From a virus, in the IMG/VR virus record IMGVR_UViG_3300032213_002156, positions 1 to 52,936 of that record: a stretch of DNA of 52,936 nucleotides; one strand, 5' to 3'. Of the stretch, positions 9,601 to 18,286 are shown in pieces; within the stretch, counting starts at the first letter, position 1; the number at the start of each line of letters is the position of its first letter. The notes below the pieces were generated by a model. It was not told the origin of the DNA, did not search any database, and saw nothing but the letters and a program-made list of their open reading frames with translations. A program made the translations under genes and the position numbers.

Positions 9601-12600
9601 TTACATTGCGCTGTACACTACCAGCGCCCGGGAACACAGTGCCGTCGGTCGGTGCACCACTATAGATACTGCAATTATTTGGGCACAAGTCAACAGACTG
9701 TCCAAAGTTAACAAACCCTGCATTGGTAATATCAGTAGCAGTACCAGTACCGGAACCTGCCCCGGTTGCAATAAACACTGTTCCTATATTATTATTTACA
9801 GCTCCAACACTAATAAAATTAGTGTTCCCAACAGTTGCAATACTGTATGACTGGCCGACAATAAATTGTCCTGCGTTAACAGTTGCAGGGCGTTGTGTAA
9901 TCTTCTGTACCGATCGGAAAATATTACTTTCAATTTCAATTATGTCGCCAACTACCAGTGTTACATTATCTTCTAGTGTTACTGTATTGCCCGACACTGT
10001 AAATTGTCCGTCAATAAATTGGCCAGCATCGGTTAAAAACGCATTGTTAATTGTTACAGATACTGGGGTGTTAAATCCAGCAGGTAATGTAAAAGTTTTT
10101 ACTCCTGTTTCACCGATACCAACTTGATATCTTGCCACACTCCGATTGTACACATAGGTACTGCCATAGGCCAATCCATTGTTGTCATCAGTTGGTGCTC
10201 CAATGATTATCTGCTGGCCGTCTGTTGCTGTTGCTACACTTGTTCCAAATCCAGAACCTACTGGACCGGAAATAGTTTCAACATACGTAAAATATGAACC
10301 AGTTTCGGCGATAATCTTAGTGCCGGCAGCCGGTAGCGTAACAAAAGTTAATGTAGTTCCTGCAAACGTATAATCAATGTACGGTCGTTGTAGCGCACCG
10401 TTAACAGTAACGCTGAAAGAATTAAGATTTGTAGCGGTGTATAGTGTTGTACTTAGATCAAATACAGAAGTTGTTGAAACGCCAGATCCAGAATATGTGT
10501 ATTCCGTTATTGATCCAACATCGTCAATTGCAGTTACAGTGATTGTGATATCATTTGCCGGCGATGTTCCGCCGCCGATTGTTGCTGCATCAATTGTAAT
10601 TGTATTTCCAACTTCGTAGAATACACCAGGTTGAGTCATTGTAACTGTGTATACTCCGCGAACTCTTTTAACTGTAAATAATGCAAGTATGCCCGGACCG
10701 TCGGTTGAGTCCTGCTCAACATTGTAATAGGTTTCAGCATCCAATTGTGTCAACATATTTCTTGTTATTACAACTGGTAAATCTCTAAGGGGAGGAGTGG
10801 CAAATACCACATCCAATGAATTCAGAGTATACTCAACTCCATACGTTTGAACCACAGCATTAACAGTTACAGTTATTTGTCCAGGCTCTGCCAAGTCAAA
10901 TACTAAATTATCGCTGTAATTAAACGACGTAGTAACACTGTCGCCAATGTACTTTACTTCTTGAATTTCCAAATCCGAACGACCGTATGCATACACTGCA
11001 TTTTGCGCTGGGGCACCGACATACGCCCACCGTTCGTCTCGGCTGATTGCCACAGCGGAGCCAAAACTTCCTGCGCTGTTACCATAGTCGGGTGCAATCA
11101 ACAATTGTGTTTGTAGGAATTCATTACTGGCAGGTGCTCGGTACAGTATAACTGTATATCCGTCGCCACCGTTACTTTGTCCGGCTCCGGCAATGGCCCA
11201 GGATTGATATCCAATGTCTAATGCACTACCATATCCTACTGTACCGGTAGTTCCTAATTGTATTATTGGGCTTTCTTCATATGTACCGCGTTGGCCGCGG
11301 AGGTATGGATAGATTGCACCCGCGCCATCATCGTACATTGGTGCACCAATCAATGCCGCAATATTTTCGTACGCTTGAGCAACACTTGCGCCGTAGCCCG
11401 TGTTATATAATGGCGTGTTTTGATCGAGTGCGTAGCCGGGTGCAAAAACATTTTGTTTTTCAAGTACTTCCCACAACCCAGCACCGTTGTTGTCAACCCA
11501 GGCCATTGCACCTGGTATCAAGTCATTGGCAAATGATAATGTGCCAACATCACTGGCTTGAGCGACACGCATAGTGTCGAGATAAAATCCTATTCCTGAT
11601 CCAGTTATAGTAGTTTGATTACCATTTGGAAATGTGTACGCAACAGTGAGCGTGGTTGGAGTAGGAGTAGTTAGTACACGATATACGCCATTGAAAGAGT
11701 CATTGAAGAATCGAACAATTAATATATCGCCTAGAGATAAATTATGTACCTGAGTAAATGTTACTAGACTGGCACCGTCGAGATTGTCAGTAACACGAGT
11801 AACTCTACCCGGCACTTGAGTAGTACGATAAACATTCCAATCATAACTGTTGGTTTTAGCTACCCAAATTTTTGTACCATTGCCGATTGAGTCCAAGTTA
11901 GCGGCAATATTACTTGGATCATCTAAAGAAAATACTGTTATATCAACGTCGTCGATGTTGACATAGCCTGCGCTTGGCAACGCTGTATCGGTCATCTGAG
12001 TTGTGGTGGTGGTTAAGAAATTCGGCGAAGTTAACTTGTAACTTTCGCGCCACACATCATTTAACAACACAGTCTGATTTGCCAAACTTGTTTCGCCTGG
12101 CAAGATTACTTGTATGGTAGACGGATCACTTTGTAACAACGGCTCGTTTAATCGCAACTCAACATAACTGCGATTTGCGTTTGCTCCATATGTGCCGCGG
12201 CGTATAGCCCAGTTTTCGTAAATTTGATAATCTGCAGTCTCTTTACCAAGGTTGGCACCAGTGAATAATTCGGCACTTAATATTGTTCCTTTGGTGCCAA
12301 TAAATTGTTGATATAAGTTAACCTGACTAGCATCGTCGAGATTAATTGCAACCATGTATTCTCTAGGCTGGAATCCGATCAATCCAAAACTCAGTAGATC
12401 GTTATCGCCTTCGAGGTTTGCAGTTTGCGTGTTGTAACTGTTCTCTATCTGATCTGCTTTGTTTGCAATATTAGGCAACAGTCCTTTTTGTATCTTGGTG
12501 AAGTCACTTTTAACCCAGTCAGCATAGGCAAATTCTCTCTTGGGCTGAATAATATCTTGTGCGGACCAATAGTTGTTTTTGTAAAGAACAATCTCGCCCT

Positions 12601-15600
12601 TGGCATACTTGATATTTGGACTCCATTCTTTAATGTTGTCTCGGTTAAGCACAAAGCCTTGTGCATTTAATGTTCCGTTCCACTCAGTGGTTGTAATAGC
12701 ATTAACATAAATGCGATTTTGTCGTGCACCAGTTGCTGGATTGTAAATTAAATCTGCAAAAATACTGATGTTGTTAAGTATTACAATATCTTCATAGTTA
12801 ACAAATTGTAATTTTACATAGGAAATTGCCTGGTTGTTTGTGCCATTTATTGTGAATCGATTTTCTAATCGCTCAATTACCAAGTTTCTAGCATCAAACG
12901 GTGTGCGGTTTTGATCCAGCAACATATTTTCTGGATTTTGAACACTGATGCTGTCAACCACTGCGCCGGGTCTTTCTGCAATTAATTGCAGTGCGGCAGG
13001 ATTTAAATTGATTAAACTGTCAACTGCCCAGCCCTGGTTTGCCCAATAAAGAAACTCGCTGGCCATTTGCTTCCAGTCAAGTGTGTACCCATTTTCTCGT
13101 GTGTCAAATATTAACCCTTGTGTGGTCAAGTATTGTCCATAGCTTAACAAAAAGTCAACCACAGATGATTGGTTAGTAAACACAAACCCGTATGGAACTT
13201 GCACAATATCATTTGTATATTGCCGTGGGACTCGCACTGTACTGCCCCCGGCACTGATGGTTTGCAACTCGCCACTGGCACGACTTGCATAAATGTCAAA
13301 GTACGGATCGGTTGTACTGTAACCAAAAACTGCATATCCTGTATCAGTGAGTTGGATAATCACTGCACTGTATGCTACAGACGCAAAGGGTGAGTTTTTG
13401 TACAACATCAAGTCGTAGCTTTCGTCTGGCAACAATAAACTTGAATTTAAACTGTTAGGGCTAGAACGTTCTGTGTATATTTTTAAATATTGTTTATCTG
13501 TAAAACTTGCAGTTCTCCAGCACAAACGAACATCAAGATTTGCCAGTGCTTCTTCCAGTGCCTGTGTTGAATTAATGCCCAGCTGTTGATTGTAGTCAAC
13601 AATCCAGTTGATGTAACTGGCCTTGCTGACAGGAGTAACAACACCTGTTGATGTGTTAACGTTACCACCATACACTTGTACGCCGCTGGCGTCTAGTCGA
13701 TATCGACCATTGTACAAGTACTGTTGAAATTCTGTGCTGTACTTGTAAAGGTCTCGGTCCGCAAACAAGCTGAAGAATTTTGCAGGGCGTGTCAGTGCCA
13801 ACAAGCGCATGACAGCAAATGGGTAACTACTAGAGGTCCACCATGCAGCCTCTACTGGGCCGCCATCGCCGACCACCCAACTCTTGCGCCAAGCAGTAGG
13901 ATCATATTGTCCAACAACACTATCCAATGGAGCCAGTAACTGGCCTTCTGTGCCAGTTGGTATAAAGTAAGTTGATAAGTTTGGTCTTATAAAGTTGGGT
14001 CTAACATAAGCGCCTGCCGGATCGGCCACAATACCCGCTTGTATGTCATCCCATAACACCAAGTTGTCCTGTGTGTATGGCGCAGGGCCATATCGTGTTT
14101 CCCACCATGAGGGCATTTGACTAAAACCCAACATCTCCCACGGAGTGTAGTTTGGAGCCAGTGTATCATAAAAATATCTACTGATGCCGCGCCAGGCTCC
14201 CAGCAACGGCAAATCTTTTTCTTTGTCTCCTGCTTGACTATAGTTGTAGGTAAACGGATTGCTGGCAATGTACTGCTGTGTTTTGTAGTCTAGCTTGTTT
14301 TGTCCTACCCAAGTCAAAAAACTTTCGCCTAGAATAGTTGTAATCTCAGCCTGGGTATAATCTGTTGTGCGGAAATATCCCGGAATAACTTCTTCAGGTG
14401 GAATTGGTACTGGATTACCTTCGGTTTTTAAGTTGTTGAAAATTCTACGTTCAAATTCTAATAAGATATCATCGCGCATGTCGCCAAAGGCTGTGGTAAT
14501 ACTGCCATCGTGTCCACGGATAACAACAGTTGGGTTTACATAGTTTTCATCCAGGAACATTTCAGGTTTATATGCCTGATACAATCCCATTTTGGTAGGA
14601 GTGTTGGGGACAAAGTTACCGGCAGTGTCTGCGTATTCACGAATGGTAACTACATCGCCAACTGTCAACGTAACAGTAACAGTCAGTGTTGGACTGTCTG
14701 CTGATACAGTGTAATCAGAGTTTAATGTTAGCAGTGTATCGTTTAGATAAACCAATAACCCTAAAAAGTTTGCAGAAGTAAATGTGTGCGTTTGTAGGGT
14801 GTCAAATGTTCCAACTGTAATTGGAGTTACTGTATAAACAGTATCCGTGTAGACATTGCCGCTGGGCAACATGTCGCTGTAATAAAAGCTGTTTAAGTTA
14901 GTTTTACCAATGTTTAAATCAGTGACCACAGCGTCAAGAATTTCGCTTGTTGTTAAATTGCCCCATTCTCCTCGAATAGTGTTTTCTAACAGTCTGTTTT
15001 TAAATTTATTATATTCTCTATCGTTAAACTCTAACGATTTAAAGATATTATACTCACTGCTTCGCATAAAGAAGCCGGCCAGAGTCAATGGTGCGCTCTG
15101 TTCCAGTATAGTTGTACCATAGCGACCAATGTCGCCTAGATCGCGTGTGTTGTTTGCGCCGTTGATGACACCTGCAAAGTTGATTAAATTTCTAGCAATG
15201 CTTTCGTAATGTGTTCGTATAGTACCCAATGTGAAATAAGGACTGTTAACGTTAAACGGATTATTTGCCAAATTAATTGGCACTTGATAAAATCCATTGT
15301 CACTGGGCTCCGTGCTCAAGACCTGAACTTCAATGATTGACCCTGGTGTATAGATATTATTCAATACAATTGTAGTTGTAGTATTGGTTCTTGTTACTGT
15401 GTACTCTGCAGGCAAGATATACGTGTTGGCCACATAAAGTTGTATTGGCGGAACAACTGTGTTCTCAGGTATATTGATATTAAATCGTAACGGAGATCCA
15501 TCGTATGTAAACTGGAATTGTTGACGAATCAAACTTGGAGTCGCGGCCACTTGCCATCCAAGTTCTCGTTCGTAGACGACTCGACTGGCATATTGATACG

Positions 15601-18286
15601 AGTAGCCATCACTTATATTAAGAGTCTCAGAGGTATTTTGTACAACATACGTAAATTGATCTGTATAAAAATTATTATCAAATACAATGTCACCAATGTT
15701 GTTTATACTTAGATAACGAAGTGGAAATCCCAGCACAGTATCTGCGACACCTTGGCCAGTGGCATAACTGAACAACTTACTACCAGCAAATGTAGTGCTA
15801 GGATACTTGCTACGGTCGCTAAAACTAATGCCAGCAGAATCATACACATTAAACAATGGCGCTTGATTTGTCTTTGTCTTTTGTTGTCCTTTTATCCAAG
15901 CAACACCATCATAATAATAACTTGTTCCTTGTGTTGTTAATCCGTTAAGTGTAACTACTGTTTGATCAACTAGTACCGTGGAGTCATCAGCAGGAACTAG
16001 ATCAATGATAGGTTGTATAATTAGTGGTGGTACAGTGTCGGGTGTAATGAAATTTACAACGTAAATTTTATTTCTAACTTCTGGATCGGTGTCTGCTGCA
16101 AAAATAACACGGGTGCCTTGAACAAATTCGTATCCATCAATGCCGTAACCAAGTGATCCATTAATGGTACTCAGTGCGTCTGTGACAGCAAAGTCAACAA
16201 TATTAACTGGAAGTTTTCCTTGCGTTCCAAAATCATATAAGCGTGTTCCTGCATTAAATTCTATAATAGGGCGTTTAGCACTTTGACTGTTGCTTATAGT
16301 TGGTGTTGTGTTATTATACGCCGCAGATGCATTGATAACATCAATGTGGAACCAACGATTACTACGTGTCCAAGCACTTAAATCAGGGCTGGCACGACCA
16401 ATTGTAAGATACTCTGGGATCAGTGGCGCATTCAAAGAAGCATCATAGTTTCCAACATCGTATCTAAGACTATCATAAGGAATAAATGCATTTTGGGTAT
16501 ATGTTTCTGGCGTGACAAAATCAGTAACTGGCAATAATTTAATTGCTGTTCCAACACCTTCAACATAGTATTCTTGGTTTTCATACTCGGCCGGTATTGT
16601 GCTGCCACGAAATTGAACTTTAAGTCCGTTGGTAAACACTACGCCATTTGAACTGGTGTAGTTTGGGCGGCCAATGATGTCGTTGATATAGGTTGTGGTC
16701 GCATTGTCTTGATCAAGCAAATGAATTTGTCCGAAAATACCAGGATCTGTTCCGTCTTGATAGTACAATGTATCTTTGATTGCTGTTAGCAAAGGAATTG
16801 CTTGAAAATATCCTTCGGCATTTTTATACCAACTGGTATTTGAATATTGGTTACCAAAAGCAATAGAGAATTTCGTTAACTCAGCAACGTCGAGTATACT
16901 GGTCAACTGGATGTACTCTACACTGTCAATTGTGACGTAATTGATTTGCCAAACACTGTATCGTTGTTCTGGGGTAAGATCAACTGTTACTTCATACGGG
17001 GCAGAATCAAAGCCTCCGTCAACAGTTGAAATAATTTGCCAGCCACCTTCGGCTGCGCCTTCTACTGTGCTTAAAAATACCAGTGTTCTGCCATTGATAT
17101 TGGTAGTGCCGTCAATGCCTGTTGCGTTGTTCAAAAAGAATGTTGAAACAGGAATGTTGTTGATTTCGCTGAACATTAAATTTGTAGCCAGGTCAACTGA
17201 CCCAATGCTGTCAAGTCCGTAGTAAAAACTCTGCGCAGTGGATAACGGTACATTAAATGTTACGGCTCCAAGATCTTCGCCGTTGTTGGTTACGCCTAAT
17301 ACATCTCTACTGCTGATGTTAGGTGACCAAGGTAATACTCCGTTAACGCCAGGTTCTGCCTGTATCCAAAAACCTGGACCGGTACCAGGTGTCCCGTCAA
17401 TGATAGTCAACACGCCTTGCATGTTAAACTGTGTTTCACTTGCGTAGTACAGTGTGTCTGGGGCGTCTTGCGGAACAGTAAATGTGATGTTACCAGTGTT
17501 TGCACCATTGCGACTTACACCTTCGTTGTATTGATCAGTACGACCTTGCGATGGTGTTGTTTTAATCCAAAACGGAGACACTACGCCAAGATTTAAATTG
17601 AATACGTATGTGTTTCCACGCACAAGAGTCAGTGCCGGATTTGGCAAGTAATCAATGATGTATGCCGATGTTGTGGCCGCTGTTACACGATAGTTTACTG
17701 TTTCTGTTGCATTTTGTGCCACAGTGAATGTGTAGTTACCGCCACGCAATAATGTAATTGCAGGATTGGATCCGTTATAGTCTGAGAATGTATATACACC
17801 ATTTTCTCTTGTGACAATATAATCAGCAGAGAGTGGAACTGCTGTGCCGCCTACCGTAACTGACAGTGGGCCACTTGGCAACCAATAGTATTGACCGTAG
17901 TTTACAAACATGTCCCAGTTGATCTGCGGGTCCCAGGTATAGTACTCGCTAGTATAAAGCCGTTCGCTTTGATCAACAAAGGCACCTTGTGATCCCAATG
18001 AATCGGTAATACCTGGATAGGTAACTGCGTCTTTGATTACTGTGGAGTCAGTTTTTCTAAAGATAACGCCCGGTTCAAGTTGATAATCTGTGCGGGATCT
18101 AGTAGGTTCAATAACATATTTGTCATCAGCATTTACACCCGGGCCTACACGATGTCCAACATATCCTTGTGTCTTTTTAAACTGCGGCTCTTGTACCAAC
18201 TGATCTAGTGTGGCAGCTAAAAATTGCTTGTTTGTAGACGTCTGAAATATCTCTGGTAGAAAATCTACCGTTCTCACTGTGGCCAT
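3617..18286 (-). CDS. Giant multidomain virion (baseplate/tail) structural protein, 4889 aa
   Basis: One uninterrupted 14.7-kb frame starts at an ATG overlapping gp6's stop as TAATG. The N-terminus (NFLPEIF-like VDFLPEIFQTSTNKQFL) is of a type I recall from large structural proteins of cyanophage-like T4 phages. Residues about 180-350 hold three cupredoxin-like segments (LVRGNTYVF, PFWIKT, DTLYYASE) without copper ligands. Between about 2350 and 3200 there are six FG-GAP-like blades (for example SFGSAVAISRDERWAYVGAP and GFGTSVATATDGQQIIIGAP), consistent with a beta-propeller. At least ten copies of a hairpin module (VNGxxQxxxxDYT) are scattered from about 945 to 4815. Two TAIGA/GTGTAT modules lie near 2840 and 3570. 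It occupies the place of T4 gene 7 after gene 6, but the sequence does not show gp7 homology to me. Confidence 0.85.
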   Translation of the reverse strand: MATVRTVDFLPEIFQTSTNKQFLAATLDQLVQEPQFKKTQGYVGHRVGPGVNADDKYVIEPTRSRTDYQLEPGVIFRKTDSTVIKDAVTYPGITDSLGSQGAFVDQSERLYTSEYYTWDPQINWDMFVNYGQYYWLPSGPLSVTVGGTAVPLSADYIVTRENGVYTFSDYNGSNPAITLLRGGNYTFTVAQNATETVNYRVTAATTSAYIIDYLPNPALTLVRGNTYVFNLNLGVVSPFWIKTTPSQGRTDQYNEGVSRNGANTGNITFTVPQDAPDTLYYASETQFNMQGVLTIIDGTPGTGPGFWIQAEPGVNGVLPWSPNISSRDVLGVTNNGEDLGAVTFNVPLSTAQSFYYGLDSIGSVDLATNLMFSEINNIPVSTFFLNNATGIDGTTNINGRTLVFLSTVEGAAEGGWQIISTVDGGFDSAPYEVTVDLTPEQRYSVWQINYVTIDSVEYIQLTSILDVAELTKFSIAFGNQYSNTSWYKNAEGYFQAIPLLTAIKDTLYYQDGTDPGIFGQIHLLDQDNATTTYINDIIGRPNYTSSNGVVFTNGLKVQFRGSTIPAEYENQEYYVEGVGTAIKLLPVTDFVTPETYTQNAFIPYDSLRYDVGNYDASLNAPLIPEYLTIGRASPDLSAWTRSNRWFHIDVINASAAYNNTTPTISNSQSAKRPIIEFNAGTRLYDFGTQGKLPVNIVDFAVTDALSTINGSLGYGIDGYEFVQGTRVIFAADTDPEVRNKIYVVNFITPDTVPPLIIQPIIDLVPADDSTVLVDQTVVTLNGLTTQGTSYYYDGVAWIKGQQKTKTNQAPLFNVYDSAGISFSDRSKYPSTTFAGSKLFSYATGQGVADTVLGFPLRYLSINNIGDIVFDNNFYTDQFTYVVQNTSETLNISDGYSYQYASRVVYERELGWQVAATPSLIRQQFQFTYDGSPLRFNINIPENTVVPPIQLYVANTYILPAEYTVTRTNTTTTIVLNNIYTPGSIIEVQVLSTEPSDNGFYQVPINLANNPFNVNSPYFTLGTIRTHYESIARNLINFAGVINGANNTRDLGDIGRYGTTILEQSAPLTLAGFFMRSSEYNIFKSLEFNDREYNKFKNRLLENTIRGEWGNLTTSEILDAVVTDLNIGKTNLNSFYYSDMLPSGNVYTDTVYTVTPITVGTFDTLQTHTFTSANFLGLLVYLNDTLLTLNSDYTVSADSPTLTVTVTLTVGDVVTIREYADTAGNFVPNTPTKMGLYQAYKPEMFLDENYVNPTVVIRGHDGSITTAFGDMRDDILLEFERRIFNNLKTEGNPVPIPPEEVIPGYFRTTDYTQAEITTILGESFLTWVGQNKLDYKTQQYIASNPFTYNYSQAGDKEKDLPLLGAWRGISRYFYDTLAPNYTPWEMLGFSQMPSWWETRYGPAPYTQDNLVLWDDIQAGIVADPAGAYVRPNFIRPNLSTYFIPTGTEGQLLAPLDSVVGQYDPTAWRKSWVVGDGGPVEAAWWTSSSYPFAVMRLLALTRPAKFFSLFADRDLYKYSTEFQQYLYNGRYRLDASGVQVYGGNVNTSTGVVTPVSKASYINWIVDYNQQLGINSTQALEEALANLDVRLCWRTASFTDKQYLKIYTERSSPNSLNSSLLLPDESYDLMLYKNSPFASVAYSAVIIQLTDTGYAVFGYSTTDPYFDIYASRASGELQTISAGGSTVRVPRQYTNDIVQVPYGFVFTNQSSVVDFLLSYGQYLTTQGLIFDTRENGYTLDWKQMASEFLYWANQGWAVDSLINLNPAALQLIAERPGAVVDSISVQNPENMLLDQNRTPFDARNLVIERLENRFTINGTNNQAISYVKLQFVNYEDIVILNNISIFADLIYNPATGARQNRIYVNAITTTEWNGTLNAQGFVLNRDNIKEWSPNIKYAKGEIVLYKNNYWSAQDIIQPKREFAYADWVKSDFTKIQKGLLPNIANKADQIENSYNTQTANLEGDNDLLSFGLIGFQPREYMVAINLDDASQVNLYQQFIGTKGTILSAELFTGANLGKETADYQIYENWAIRRGTYGANANRSYVELRLNEPLLQSDPSTIQVILPGETSLANQTVLLNDVWRESYKLTSPNFLTTTTTQMTDTALPSAGYVNIDDVDITVFSLDDPSNIAANLDSIGNGTKIWVAKTNSYDWNVYRTTQVPGRVTRVTDNLDGASLVTFTQVHNLSLGDILIVRFFNDSFNGVYRVLTTPTPTTLTVAYTFPNGNQTTITGSGIGFYLDTMRVAQASDVGTLSFANDLIPGAMAWVDNNGAGLWEVLEKQNVFAPGYALDQNTPLYNTGYGASVAQAYENIAALIGAPMYDDGAGAIYPYLRGQRGTYEESPIIQLGTTGTVGYGSALDIGYQSWAIAGAGQSNGGDGYTVILYRAPASNEFLQTQLLIAPDYGNSAGSFGSAVAISRDERWAYVGAPAQNAVYAYGRSDLEIQEVKYIGDSVTTSFNYSDNLVFDLAEPGQITVTVNAVVQTYGVEYTLNSLDVVFATPPLRDLPVVITRNMLTQLDAETYYNVEQDSTDGPGILALFTVKRVRGVYTVTMTQPGVFYEVGNTITIDAATIGGGTSPANDITITVTAIDDVGSITEYTYSGSGVSTTSVFDLSTTLYTATNLNSFSVTVNGALQRPYIDYTFAGTTLTFVTLPAAGTKIIAETGSYFTYVETISGPVGSGFGTSVATATDGQQIIIGAPTDDNNGLAYGSTYVYNRSVARYQVGIGETGVKTFTLPAGFNTPVSVTINNAFLTDAGQFIDGQFTVSGNTVTLEDNVTLVVGDIIEIESNIFRSVQKITQRPATVNAGQFIVGQSYSIATVGNTNFISVGAVNNNIGTVFIATGAGSGTGTATDITNAGFVNFGQSVDLCPNNCSIYSGAPTDGTVFPGAGSVQRNVNQARVYGVISSQVPNPVLTGGDTIRIDNYEITIPLSPNNTVAGVVNAINSANEGVGIPNVRASAPGDLYFTADGVTKTYDIGVTYSQYATYNPVVYVDGTLQILNVDYTYNNSTGIISFIYSPEAQAIILVVQGILTLNVINAAAVLSNSRLTVSPGVVGTAFADFGFVEYVYTQTITSPAPTVDANFGSEVFINTDATTLVVGAPRGNLYEPVTFDNDTTYFDDRSTVFSTVVVQSGVTYTFDYLPSSTDSVSNPGQFVFGQQMYDSNITPLDQYGTAISYVTGRLLIGSPGSDFGDSSNSNYGRVSVFENADRTPAWTVKHVQQPVVEIALLNSVYMYDKLESTITSYLDFIDPLQGKILGVARENIDYIGAVDPASYNNGPVRNIGNPWAAARIGEIWWDTNSVRFIDPNQDDIVYASRRWSQVFPGSSVDIYQWIESDVTPAAYTGPGTPLSVVSYTTRSELNTDNIFATRYYFWVRNIATVATAANKKLSTNAIANYISNPRSSGISYLAPLNASTVAIYNVMGLISAQDTILHIEYDRIKNDDNVHQEYELIADGIADSFLSAGLYLKLQDSLSGVNITGAQVPDASLSPAERYGVEFRPRQSMFVDRFAALKNYFGYANRIMANYPIAETKSLTLLNSKDTEPTATQAYYAGTFNIGDTYTISYVGTTDFTAIGASSNAIGVSFVATGVGQGTGTATFTNWNFRVADITELGYQNLLIVPYGYRYLVATDSSNQGFWTIYDVIAGPLVGSKELRLVRVQNYDTSRYWSYINWYTPGYNSTVNPVATVVNYAELAGITLNVAPVGASVKVTNAPAGKFEIYQRTLTSWDRVGLEDGTIELSAELWNYSLGNFGFDSEVFDAQYFDQEPVIETRKIVQAINQQIFIDELAINRNRSLMLMFEFIMSEFSAPDWLLKTSLIDVNHKIRSLLPYQLYRQDNQDFVLNYIQEVKPYHVQIREFNLQYTGNDEYPGSITDFDNPAFFDETLTVPQFIAPVLLPYTESTANSPTNSNADTASNAIIWTETPWVDWYNNYTLTVQSVVITNTGSGYTVAPTITITGAATVPAEMTAVVNSAGQVVGVNITEYGSGYVTTPIITFVGGNGSGATAAVVMGNDLVRQIKTTIKYDRYQYFSTIQEWQPNVNYDDGTQVRYADRVWQAASPDSTGVQSATFDPLDWILVNAGTLSGVDRTMGFYTPTVNQPGLSLPLLIDGVEYPGVQVFGVGYDQYPGFDVAPYDSTPFDNLTYGPEGRPTFDQTILDTIFESPYTDPYLGTRPTSINVEGGEYIDVYSSYAPEELVPGSEFDTLDIRVYTTPGADWARDGHGFRTEVRKFTVTSVGETYSFAGVTPVPATMLIANQTLGLDLAIDVSYTANWAEQTITLDPSVAVGSEIVITLYEIGGGNQLFKRAYNGAEIGSSVVVPVKYSLIDQFVIFANGTLTTDYTFVPYGTTSTEVVFGTPYTINDYLMIGAIGPTTIDGTEIDYSWSVPVTQYITGVTGVLEYDLTNSMEYTNPDNVVVTFNGIRARTSAGIEYLADGTTDYLLPTRLGFSQSTISDNEVHVYVDNVPQVLGVDFTVEPYDPNTPRAVMFTEPLTLGEKILICVTTGTQASVVGTQLLFNAFNGMVPSNGDIIAVTSWNDTRQQDILTQVYVGPVSSTALPAIVEPFSSTKYDNPPGDASVEPGQYDFSTPRPVTLNNLYLNRVITNPDRLWVTLNGLQIFVNDGFTIVDNQIVLASGYIMSATDVVMITEFTNSVAPEAMAFRIFQDMRGVQATYRITPATTTYLVAPLSTTDDVIYVHNAAALNEPNLAMNIWGLLTINGERIMYRNRDTVANTVSGLRRGTAGTGVASHAVDADVYNISRGNLLPPQFQNYIVSNITYPLVPGVNLGDGVTTSFVAELIDVSAADSTVDNEAVEVYIGGIRQYGGYTITNENPVTVEFNTAPPEGVEVTILVRRGVTWYAPGINTPSNGVALQDTETQAARFLRGE

